NCBI RefSeq assembly: GCF_015706575.1 | Contig: NW_024037057.1 | Span: 4,111,501 to 4,175,500, forward strand | DNA from: Patiria miniata | Taxonomy: Eukaryota > Echinodermata > Asteroidea > Valvatida > Asterinidae | Length of the DNA: 64,000 bases | Direction: 5' to 3' | Shown: piece after piece, positions 12,155 to 21,499 of the stretch | Position numbering within the stretch: position 1 is the first letter of the stretch | Layout of the letters: each line of letters opens with the position of its first letter | Notes under the pieces: model-generated | Database searches by the model: none | What the model was told of the DNA's origin: nothing | The model's input: the letters and a program-made list of their open reading frames with translations, nothing else | Program-made: the position numbers and the translations under genes

Positions 12155-15100
12155 CTGTAAAAAAAAAGAGAGGAAATATCAATTACGAAAACGTTATTTT
12201 TTTAAAGAATGTTAGAAAAGAAGTTGATTGCAGTTTTTATTATACAGCATTAGGCTACCTTCCACCTCTGCATGCCTTCATGGATTTTGATGGAACTAAG
12301 GCCCTGCCCTCTCATAAAAAAAACAATACTTTTTAGGAGCCAATCTTCGACTGAAAATTACCAGCTCCTGCAGGAATAAGAACTTAAAGCATACGGGGAT
12401 CAACTGCGGAAAAAGCTGACACGTGCAATCCGCGGATCACTTTGTTTTGATTTTTTAGCACAGGATTTGCTTAACTTTCTCCAGTTACTAAGCATACCTG
12501 GTAAGCTCAGAGCCAAGTCTTTTCTGCCCGAATCATCCAGAGCCTTTTCCAACGTCTGCCATGCTTCTGGGTAGTTTTCCTGCTTTTTCCACCATGTGCT
12601 TAACATCTCAGAGCACTGCTTTACAATATGGTTGGAATGATTAGCCTTTATTGTATCAATGTCTTCTTTGCCAAACTCCAAGAGTACGGCCAATATTTCC
12701 CAGCTTATTCCAATGCCCTTAGATAGACTCCAAATGGATCTGCCGTCAGGTAGCGTATCTAAAAATGAATACCAATGTCATTGCATCATAAATAAAGCGC
12801 ATGCATGTAATAATTATTGTTAGAATGTATACATTGGGAACGACTGCGATAACGTAGATATCCCAAGATAAACGGGTAATAATTACGTTCCAACCGTAAT
12901 ACAAGGGATATGCATAGTCAAATAAGTGTCAAAAAAGCTTACTTTAAGATGGTTGTTCTGTTAACGATCTCTATGTAATGGCACTGCGTTGTATTTCATT
13001 TTTCGAGGGAAATATTCTTCGATCGTCAGTTTTCACCTTACATGATCAGTTCGTGGCATACTTTGGGTCTCTTTTTTTAGGTGTCATGTCGGTCATATTC
13101 TCTAGTTTATTTGATATTTCTAGTTTGATGAAGTTTATTTTCGAATTTCTATTTTTCTAGCGACAAAAATTTAATTTGATCTTGTATAGCCACAAGTTTT
13201 GGTTGAATTTAAACAAAATTATAACTTATAACCCAATTTTAAGTAGTTGCAGTTTTCACCCTTGCTTGGGTAAAATTAACCCAGGCAATTGTTCAGTGTG
13301 TATTTCATTAGCTTTTCAAGACCGAAAAAAATCCAATCGGGTAAAAAATAATTGAATTATATAGCCAATTTAAAATAAGTGCCGATTTGTTTTTATCTGT
13401 CCACGGTCTCAATAATTGTCATTGATTAGAGATTGGATTTGGGGTGAGGGTGATTTTTTTTCTTTAATGTTTTAATCTTTATTTCTTTATTGGGTTCTCC
13501 TTTTTTTTGTAACACTGGTCATGTATCCTTTTGGAAGAAATGGTAGTCCTTAAAAGGACTGTTTCATGTGCTGCCCCGTCTCTACTGGCTAGCCTTTTCC
13601 ATGGAAGCAAGTTTCGGACCGTGTTCTTATTGCCGCGGTCAAAATATCAGTCGCCATGGACAAAACGACAAACCTGCACTCTTGTATTCCATTGGCCATC
13701 ACTCAATAAATATTTACCCGATTGGAAAGCTTTTTTTCGTTGGCTTCTTCATATCCCAGGAATTTGGCCTGTGCTTCCCAGGATGATTCAGGTTTCGAAG
13801 CCAATTCCCGAAAGAACTGATCATCAACAGGGTGTTTGATGCATTTTCGTCAGTACAAGGTGATACCTCTTTGGGAATGATTTTTGAATTAAAATCAAAG
13901 AGAAGCAAATGAAGTAAGACATCCGTGCTTTTGTCCTTGTCATTGTTTACTGAATTAAATATATTGTGATTTTTCGGTAAAGTTGACATGTTGAAAGATT
14001 TTTTTTTTCGATACAAATTCATGTATACTTTTTTGACGATACGGAAATTATAGCGGTTGATGATGGGTGCAATTAATTCAAATATCTCTTTAACTACAGA
14101 TGCTAACCTCAGAGAATCCTAGAGAGGAGCTAAACAAAAACTAAACCATCTATCATGACATTTCTAACAACTGCACTTTCAAAGCGGTCTTTTTCATGAC
14201 TTGAATGTAGTAATTTAGGCTGATTTTATTCTGGATAGTAACGTTACCCATAAGCATTTACCTTTCCGTCCACCGCCCAGTAAGCCATCAGTACACAGAC
14301 GGAGTGAGATGTTCTCGTCCTGATGAATTCCACAGTCGTGAAGTGTCAGCAAGTTATGGAGCTGGTAAAGTAATTAAGATCCTGATAAAACACACACTCT
14401 TTGAGCAAAGATTTAACGACAACAGTTTGGGGTTTAGGTTACACAACAGTGTAAAAAAAAAAGCAATTAAACATAAATTTAACTATTCACCGTGGTGCAT
14501 TTTTATCGTGAGACTAGATTGGTAGGGCTAAAATCAAAATTATTCATTTTCATAATGGTTTATCGTTTTTTTTTCTTCAGTGCGTACGATCTTCAGTGTC
14601 TAATCTCCAGTGTACCGACTTCAGAAGCAGAATTATCTGTACCCACGTCATGTAATGTGAATCAGAAGAGGTTGTCACTAAAACCCGCAATGCATGGCCT
14701 TTAATTAGATGTAATGTTAATTGGTACTTAACAACATGGTTACTTTGTATAATATGGAGCCTTCTTTACCTCAAAGTTACGAAAGTTTCTTCGGATGTAC
14801 AGTCGCTGCTGTTGAGGCCGGATACTAATTTTCTCGCAAATTATCTGTTTAAGAGTCGAGACACATGTCTCTGGATCCATTTGTAAACACATTGTCGTAG
14901 GTCTATGTGCCAGGTGAATTTGGATGAAGACCTGCAGTGCCACATATCTGAAACTGTTAGAATGGTGGACTTGCATTATAACGCCATATAAATACTTTGA
15001 ACATACATTTTCAAATAAATGATGGAAAGCTCAACTGTTCTTGAAACTATTTTTTCAAAGTAAGGAAAGATAATTGTTTTCAAAGGAGTACGAATAGCCG

Positions 15101-17269
15101 CGTTTAATCATGTTTTACCACATAAGCTGAGGCTTGTCTTGATGACACACTTGTTCCCTTTTCATTTTCTCTTCCTCGGTTGATGCCGCTCCGTTTTGTT
15201 TGCTCTCCTCGTCAACTCCTGCATCGTGACGCCTTTCTGGCTCGGGTCCAGATGCTTCGTCTCTCGATTCGCTCGTTACTGATGCAAGAAGGAAAACAAA
15301 ATTAGAGTACAACATATTTTTGACGATTGTTTCACCATAGTTTCACATAGGGTATCATAGCAATATTTGAATATAAATATGAATGTAAATCTGGTTCTTC
15401 TTTGAACCACAAAAATCACAAGAAATATTCAAATGGTGTTACCGGCAACCTCCCATTCATAAGAAATCTGCTTGTTCATATTTTAGCTCACCTAGTACAT
15501 TTCGAGCCAAATCCGACAACCCGATGGCCTCCAATGCTCGTCTCAGCTTCTGAGCTGCTTCGTTGCGATCTGTCGTCTTTTCCCACCAAGTGAGTAGCAT
15601 GTGACGGCTCTCTTCAGTGCTGCCTTCGTAGGTGGTTTGGATGCCTGCAATTTCCGCTTCTTCATATCCTAGGTGTTTGGCCAATTCCTTCCATGATGAT
15701 TCGATTTTTGATGACAAGTCCTTTAGGTACTCATCATCAATGTTGGCTTTATCTGTCAAAACATTTTAACTTCAGTGAAACATTTTCAAATGCGTACACC
15801 ACGGTATAAGTTACCAACGACACCTAGGCCTTTTACAAAAAATAGACTCGTTACCAAACCGACGTTGGTGAATTTAGGTTGTTATCTCGGCCCAATTTTA
15901 AACATTTATCTAGCGTTATAATAATGTCAAAATACGTTGGAACAACATTACAAAACTGACGATGGATCTTCATGGAATTTAGGTTGATAATTTCGTGACG
16001 CAATTCAAACTTTTATTCATTGTCAGGTTCTTATGTCGAAATCTGTACGTTAGAACAACGTTAAAAAACCGACGTTGAATAGACATGGAATTTCGGTTGT
16101 TAATATTTCAACCAATATTCAACGAATTTAGATTGTTTATTTAAATAAACATTTCTTCCTAAACTCTATCATTTACCTTTTGGTACATTGTCATCATTTG
16201 CGTCTTCTACTGACAGCCGGAGAGAGATGATTTTATCCTTGTCGACGCCATTCTCCTCAAGTGTGAGCAAGTCACAAAGCTGTCAAATTAAAGTGAATTA
16301 CATGTATATATGAAAAAAAATTAATTACCTGATCAGGACAAAAACAGAGAAGATTTTAGTTGTGCGTTGTTCAAACATTTAGCAAATTACGTTCGTTTAA
16401 ACCTTGGTCGGAATAAATGGATTCTGAGTGTCTCATATAAATAAACAAATTATTGATTAGGCCTAAAACGGGAAAACGTAAGATTTTGCATTTTATATTA
16501 CCATTTTTCAAAAACTCCTACAATGTGACAATCTAGGTCTGGATAATTCAAATTGAACGGAGTAGCCGTATTGGTATTATTAATAAAAGTATACCTACCT
16601 GGACGTTTTCCCTGATGTACAGACGCTGATGTCGTGCCTCCACACCGGTCTTCTTCTGGATTACCTCTTTCAGAGATGAGACGGATGTTTCGGGGTGGAG
16701 TTCGAAATAAAGTGTCTTGGGTCTAAGTGAGGAGGGAGTCCGGACAAAGACCTGCAGTTTCTGTTTTACGTCTTTGGTATTACTGTGAAAATAGGAAGAA
16801 ATCTTGCCTAGTTTTAGAAATGCATTATTCTAAGAAAGAACGGGATCTGTGAACAATTCACTTGGAAACTATAGTCAAAGGATCCACTGTCATGAGTCTA
16901 GTAAACGTATTGAACACGTTTGCTTAACTTTTACACCAGAATCTGGAAAGAGTAAATGATTCAACAAATCCTTCGATAAGTTACAATTATCATATAACCC
17001 TCATTTTACATGAATAATGTCATTGCTGTTTACCTCTGACTTGCATGTGTCTGCTTTGATTGTCTTCGAATCCATCGTTTTGATGGTCTCCTCTTTGCAC
17101 AGCAATCATCAGAAGACGTTTTCCTGTAATGCAGTACAGACAGGAAAGCTTGTTTCCTCCTTGGTTTGACTTTAGTCTTCCTGCTGATGAGTTTGGCGTT
17201 GGAGTGGTCGTACACGACGGCTGTTGCCTTAATGTATGCATCCAACTGCTGAACGGTCTTTCGCGGCAT
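11982..17269 (-). CDS. gene A: UBL-Death-UBL-Death protein lacking NACHT and LRR, 553 aa
   Basis: Exons: 17269-17034, 16782-16599, 16279-16177, 15752-15492, 15278-15119, 14953-14770, 14361-14262, 12758-12498, 12154-11982. They total 1,662 nt with matching phases and one terminal TGA. Residues: basic module 1-78, UBL1 about 79-174, Death 175-261, acidic linker 262-314, UBL2 315-409, Death 410-496, tail 497-553. The start ATG (17269) is preceded in frame by TAA within the same exon, as in genes B and C. The tail ends with AADRCKETIKALYMTTDTYS, matching the first residues of the B/C NACHT exon (AADQCRSELKHLYTTTGSY), then stops. It therefore derives from a full NLR that lost NACHT and LRR. It may act as a regulator or decoy, or as an adaptor; that is inference. 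The second Death exon of B and C is a dead remnant here. Confidence 0.75.
12498..12758 (-). CDS. gene A second functional Death domain (equivalent of Death 3 in gene C)
   Basis: 261 nt, phase 1-1. Motifs SWEILAVLLEFGKEDIDTIK, IVKQCSEMLSTWWKKQE and AWQTLEKALDDSGRKDLA. Acceptor tcatttttag, donor CAG/GTATGC. Its phase also fits splicing to the Death exon ending at 6372. Confidence 0.8.
13748..13838 (-). pseudogene. decayed Death 2 exon of gene A
   Basis: About 30 codons remain recognisable: KHPVDDQFFRELASKPESSW, then AKFLGYEEA, against KHPLDDQLFRVLASK in gene B. The AG acceptor seen in B and C (ttggcag) is lost. Similarity ends abruptly after GYEEA, and there is no trace of the charged repeat region that follows in B and C. 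Because neighbouring exons are phase 1, skipping it leaves gene A in frame. Confidence 0.7.
14262..14361 (-). CDS. gene A UBL2, second exon
   Basis: 100 nt, phase 0 to 1. Encodes LHNLLTLHDCGIHQDENISL and RLCTDGLLGGG, the last strands of a ubiquitin fold followed by a Gly-rich end. Confidence 0.8.
14770..14953 (-). CDS. gene A UBL2, first exon
   Basis: 184 nt, phase 2 to 0. VALQVFIQIHL, MCLQMDPETCVSTLKQIICE and QQQRLYIRRNF align with ubiquitin '[22 protein letters not shown]', the helix, and 'QQRLIFAGKQL'. The acceptor is aacag at 14954-14958. Using the next AG, 6 nt further on, would create a TGA at the junction. Confidence 0.82.
15119..15278 (-). CDS. gene A acidic linker exon
   Basis: 160 nt, phase 1 to 2. 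Low-complexity Glu/Ser-rich linker (EPERRHDAGVDEESKQNGAA). It is near-identical in all three genes and matches no known fold. Confidence 0.72.
15492..15752 (-). CDS. gene A Death 1
   Basis: 261 nt, phase 1-1. SSWKELAKHLGYEEAEIAGI, SRHMLLTWWEKTTDRNEAAQ and KLRRALEAIGLSDLARNV give a complete Death-fold pattern with Trp-Trp in helix 4. Confidence 0.85.
16177..16782 (-). CDS. gene A UBL1 (two exons)
   Basis: Exons 16782-16599 (184 nt) and 16279-16177 (103 nt). KLQVFVRTPSS, TLYFELHPETSVSSLKEVIQ and RHQRLYIRENVQ, then LCDLLTLEENGVDKDKIISL: a complete ubiquitin fold of about 75 residues. It has no C-terminal GG, so it is a domain rather than a free modifier. Confidence 0.85.
17034..17269 (-). CDS. 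gene A N-terminal basic module
   Basis: The coding part (78 codons plus 2 nt) of an exon running up to 17304. Starts MPRKTVQQLDAYIKATAVVY and is rich in Lys/Arg (RRKQAF, KRRPSKRWIRRQSKQ). No family is recognised. The ATG is the first one in the exon and is preceded in frame by TAA. It is almost identical in A, B and C. Confidence 0.75.
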
Positions 17270-17521
17270 CTTGGTAGTAATCAGCACCAGTTAAGGTATC
17301 CTTACTGAAAGAACATAAAAAAAAGATCACTGTTAAAACTGGAGCAATGCTATCCACCTTTTTTAAATTGCTGGACATAAGCCAATTCACTGATACCACC
17401 ATCTTTAAATTTGTGTTCAGTGGGCAATTCAATCACGTCCCAGCACGTAGATGACACTACATATATACAGCATGCTTGCGACTTTTTCGAGCAAATGAGT
17501 TGACTTGAGACTGCAGGGCTT

Positions 17522-17945
17522 GTGATGGACTGGTGATGCACTTTTGATGGACTTGTAATGGACTTCTGATAGACTTATGATGGACTGAATATGAGGGACT
17601 TATGATGGACTTGTGGTGGACTTGTGATAGACTTTGGATGGAAATGGGATGGACTTGTGATGGACTTGTGATGGACTAAGGATGGACTTGTGATGGACTT
17701 AGGATTGACTTGTGATAGACTTAGGACGGATTTAGGATGGACTTGTGGTGGACGTGTGATGGACTTGTGATAGTTTTGTGATGGACTTGGGATGGAAATG
17801 GGATGGACTTGTCATGGACTTAGGATGGAATTGTGATAGACTTGTGATGGACTTTGGATGGAATTGCAATCGATTTAGGATGGACTTGTGATAGACATGT
17901 GTTGGACTTGTGATGGACTTGGGATGGACTTGTGATGGAACTGTA
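17522..17945. repeat. 11-bp minisatellite in intron 1 of gene A
   Basis: Roughly 38 copies of GATGGACTTGT with variants (GGGATGGACTT, GTGATAGACTT). Sits about 220 nt upstream of the start-codon exon in transcription sense, the same place as in B and C. Confidence 0.9.
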
Positions 17946-18034
17946 ATGGACCATCTGTCGATGGGAGCGCTGTTCAAAACCGACGTTTCTGCACACAAAG
18001 GGCCATAATGTGGTGTTTTGAGGGCGATATGTGC

Positions 18035-18256
18035 AAAATTCAGAATTAGGCACTCAAAACGGCAGATGCCACAAAAAGGGCACCATTTCTTTTTTAAAAG
18101 GGCACTTGTTCGGAAAAAGGGCACTTTGTAAAAAAAGGCACTCTATACAAATTATTGGGGGTAAGCCCGTCAAAAAAAGGGCATTTGAATGGAAAAAGGC
18201 AGTCTTTCCAAAATATTGGGGGTAAATACCCCCCCCCCCCCCGCCGGCTACGCCTA
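18035..18256. repeat. degenerate 'AAAAGGGCAC' repeat ending in a poly-C tract
   Basis: Units such as AAAAGGGCAC and ATTGGGGGTAA are repeated several times, followed by a 16-C run and CCGGCTACGCC. This looks like an interspersed-repeat fragment in intron 1. The rest of the intron up to 19339 shows only sequence paralogous to 37.75-38.1 kb. Confidence 0.55.
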
Positions 18257-19339
18257 TGAGAAGCATTTACATATGAGTACAATTTCTTTTGCTGTTCAGC
18301 ATCCAGATAGCAGGTTCAAATGCTAACTTATTGGATAGATTGCATGAACAAATGGTTGTCAACAATAGGGTCTCTTGTGGGTGTGAATGAATACGCACAC
18401 ACAGGCTCTGCATGTGGGGTAAACGACTGAGCCCACATCAACAAGGTGTTACTCAAATGATATATTTTCACTATTTACAGAATGCAGAATGTACTTTCTT
18501 AAAACAGTGTACATGAAGTTACACTTGCCTATATTTGTTCACCCAGAAATATATTTCAGCTCGTCATACACAAAATGTGATGTTGAAATTTTTTTTTATT
18601 GTATCACTGAATAAAGTGGACGTTTATGTCATTTCGTTCAGTTCCTTATTGCCGTCTGAAGCACTCACTCCATTTAATTCATGCTTTTCAGTAAAAGCCT
18701 TTGCTTAATTTTTATCCACACATATGCAAGTAAATGCATACAAATTGGTAGTAAAAGCAAATGGTAGTTTTTACTCCACCGACCCACTGACTCTCAAATC
18801 TATGACTTCTGGGATCACACACAAAAGAGTGTCATCCAGCCCTCATGTCCCGGGAAATGTGCCACTCAAAATGAAATGAAACTTCACTGTTTACATCATA
18901 TAGCGCACTTTCAAAAGAAAACAAATATTAAATTTTACCCACCAAATTACCCACATTCATTTCAAAATTTGCATCGGACTCGTGTAGTAATCGGACTCTT
19001 TTTCTCTTTTATTGGTTAATCCCTCTCACGTGACCGGACCCTCTAATAATTATCTCTGCCTTTGAGTGAGCACGCGCAATACCACAAATGAGTCCGTATT
19101 TCACAAAACCAAAATTCACGCTACACCGGCATTTTGGAAAATACATCATATCATGTACATCTTTTTCAAAGGACAGATAATTCAGAAAATTCAGCATTTG
19201 GGTTTGGCCTTTACTGCCGTTATCACACGAGTACTGTATGCTCAGAGCTGTCAAAGTAATAATTCAGAGAAAACAATCCTCTTTAAGAGCGAGGTGCTCC
19301 CCAACCCTGAACTGAAATACCGCCGTTCATAACTTTTAC

Positions 19340-19700
19340 CTGTCATCTCTTTTTCGGTTCAGTTTCAGGGTGAACATGCACTCTACACTTTGTTACGACA
19401 AATCCTCATCAAGTTTTGTAAAACTTCCATCTCCGTGCGAGTTAACTGCTCCAAAGTAAAATTAATCAGAGCAACCACATTATCAAGACTTCACGATCGA
19501 GACCGAAGAAGGGAAGAAACAGTCGTGGAAAAAGTCAAGAAATCCTGGAATGATACGCTGATGCAAGTGCAACGTAGTACCCTACTACGCCCAGTTCCAT
19601 ATTTCCGCATATCGATTTCAGAATTCCCCTGATGTAATACTACTATTAATATATTTTAACAATGGGGGCGACGTCACAGTGCGCGTGCGCTGTACCGTCC
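19340..19700 (-). promoter_or_regulatory. promoter block and non-coding exon 1 of gene A
   Basis: The exon 1 donor is ACAG/GTAAAAG at 19338-19339. About 340 nt upstream lies GCGCACGCGC (19681-19690, NRF1-like palindrome) next to TGTGACGT (CRE half-site). The block is near-identical to 38314-38690 and 62514-62885. Exon 1 has stops in every useful frame, and exon 2 has TAA before the ATG, so this is a 5' UTR exon. The start point of transcription cannot be fixed. Confidence 0.6.
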
Positions 19701-19704
19701 TGTC

Positions 19705-19775
19705 AACTTGACTGGTTACCGAGCCCTCCATCATCGATTATGACTTCGAACAGAGCGGGAACCAGTCTACCTGTT
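19705..19775. repeat. promoter foldback sequence, copy 1
   Basis: ACTGGTTACCG...CGGGAACCAGT separated by about 40 nt. Related copies lie at 21399, 38699, 41781 and 62898, and a looser one at 23507-23580. Arms are perfect (ACTGGTTCCCG/CGGGAACCAGT) in the 62.9-kb copy. Confidence 0.65.
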
Positions 19776-19954
19776 CACCTCCTGATCGTTACGGTCCAAC
19801 AGACTCGTTGACCCGATTGTTGCACAGACTGCAAGCTCTCATAATAGTGAAATATTCTTTATCAGTAATACTTTCTGTCACTTTAGGCGAAAAAAATGAG
19901 TTGCTATGCAAGGTAGTTCCTGAGATGTCTTGGTCAAAGAATCTGTATTGTTTG

Positions 19955-20180
19955 AACCATAATGACCTTGACATTAGACCAAGGGGTCAAAACTCAATAT
20001 CTTTGGAAGCCCAAGACCAACCCCAATACATACAAAACAAATATGCCAAATTATTCTAAAATTATTCTGTTGAACCATTTCTATTGTTTCAAGGCTCCAT
20101 GAAGTAAATTTATCGTAGCTAGGTCTGGAGCATATTTTGTGCAAACTTTTACTCATTTTAAATTTATGAAAAGTATTTAA
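19955..20180. repeat. imperfect 'GAACCATGATGACCTTGACC' repeat
   Basis: Same repeat family as 37085-37340, 38990-39300 and 63085-63500: units of about 110-130 bp with 'TTCTAGAGATATTCTGTTGAACCATTTCTATTGTTTGAACCATGATGACCTTGACC'-like order. Part of the duplicated intergenic DNA. Confidence 0.6.
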
Positions 20181-20189
20181 CATTCCTTT

Positions 20190-20570
20190 TGGTTAATTTT
20201 ATTGAAAAGTAAGTTCTTCAAACAATCAAAACCGTACCTGTTTTACCATACAACTGAGGGCGCTATTGCTGTGGTGTCATTTTTTTTAGGAAGACAATGT
20301 CCAGTTTAGGGTTTTCTCTTGAAATTATAAACCAACAAAATGATTATTAAAAATGTTTGTGAGAAATGTTTGGTCACTGGCTTACTGCCATGTACTATAC
20401 TGACACAACGATGAATCACTAAAGAAAAAAATTATGACATCAAAATACATTTCAAAAATTGTGGCAACTTTTGGAGCCGAAATGGCTGTTACCGTAAGTT
20501 TTGTACCTGAAATGACATTACAATTTTGTTCCTGAATATGAACATTCACATTAGCATAAAAAAACCAAAG
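20190..20570. repeat. dispersed repeat also at 32.44-32.80 kb and 40.06-40.27 kb
   Basis: Shared runs include TTGGTTAATTT near the start, a block around GGCGC...TGCTGTG.TGTCATTT, and 'CCTGAAATGACAT' followed by '...AATATG' and 'GCATAAAAA'. It occurs in intergenic DNA and in an intron of gene B, so it is an interspersed element rather than part of the locus duplication. Confidence 0.55.
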
Positions 20571-21039
20571 TACCAGAATACCCTCTTAAATGGTTAAACA
20601 TTATACTTAAAAAAAATGAAGTTGATATGCTCAGTTATTATAGAGATATTCTTCTGAAACCATTTCTATTCTTATAACTACGTATTATGACCATAAACTT
20701 TAATCTAGGAGTTTCACAATCCCCAACCCTTTCGGCTTCCTCGGTATGTCAATCTAAACAAACTCAACGTTTGCAAATTGGCATTATGTTAAACCGATAT
20801 AAATACATCTATTAACATAAGTTTGCATTTCCATTTTCATGTACATTTCCAACGGCACGTAATTCAACAAATTTAACATTGGGTCTGTCCTTCAGTGCTG
20901 TTATTTCATGATCATTGTATACTCGAAGCTGTCCGAGTAATACTTCAGAAAAATCCCTTCAGAAGCCCAGTGTCTTCTCATCCATCTAGCCCCAACCACC
21001 ACCCCACCCCGGAACTGATGTACCCCTAATGTATTTTAC

Positions 21040-21480
21040 CTGTTATCTCTCTTTCGGCCAGGTTCACGGCAAAACTGCACTCTTCACTGTGTAACGACAA
21101 ATCCTCATCATGTCTTGTAAAGTTCCATCTCCATTCTACCTCTACCAGACTTGGCGAGTTGACTTTATCCAAATTACATCATTCAGAAGAAACACATTTA
21201 TCAAGACTGCACGATGGAGATCGAAGAAGGGAAGAAACAGTCATGGAAAAACTCACGAAATCCTGGACGAGTATAAGTGCAAGGGCCAAGTTTAATATTT
21301 CCGCATACCGCTGTTAGAGTTCACCTGTTGTAATGCTAATAGTTTAACAATAGGCCCAACGTCACAGTGCCCGTGGCCTGTACGGGCCTTTCAATTAGAC
21401 TAGTTCCCAAGCCCTCCATCAACGATTCTGACCTGCAATCGAGCGGGAACCAGTCTACCTGTCACCTCGATGCCGTAGCA
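21040..21480 (-). promoter_or_regulatory. decayed extra copy of the promoter/exon 1 block
   Basis: Matches the gene promoters, including the donor ACAG/GTAAAATAC and the foldback. The NRF1-like palindrome has degenerated (GGCCACGGGCAC). It is not followed by an exon 2 before gene A, so it is probably inactive. Its exon-1 equivalent keeps an open frame (VEWRWNFTRHDEDLSLHSEE). Confidence 0.5.
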
Positions 21481-21499
21481 GTCAAACGGAGTCGTTGAC

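Noticed and set aside
14947-14953. AG acceptor 6 nt inside the UBL2 exon
   Set aside because: In genes A and C it would create TGA at the junction (TG/A). The upstream AG gives TGT and a continuous ubiquitin-like frame in all three genes.
17020-17241. A 73-residue open frame overlapping the N-terminal exon in a second frame, also open in genes B (35570-35791) and C (61634-61852)
   Set aside because: It runs through the splice donor into the intron, and the three copies are near-identical DNA, so shared openness is expected by descent. Comparing silent changes in each frame would decide; no support now.
17732-18124. His/Lys/Ser repeat protein (QVHHKSITSPS type)
   Set aside because: The 11-residue period is just the 11-bp minisatellite read in one frame; the same for 36817-37041.
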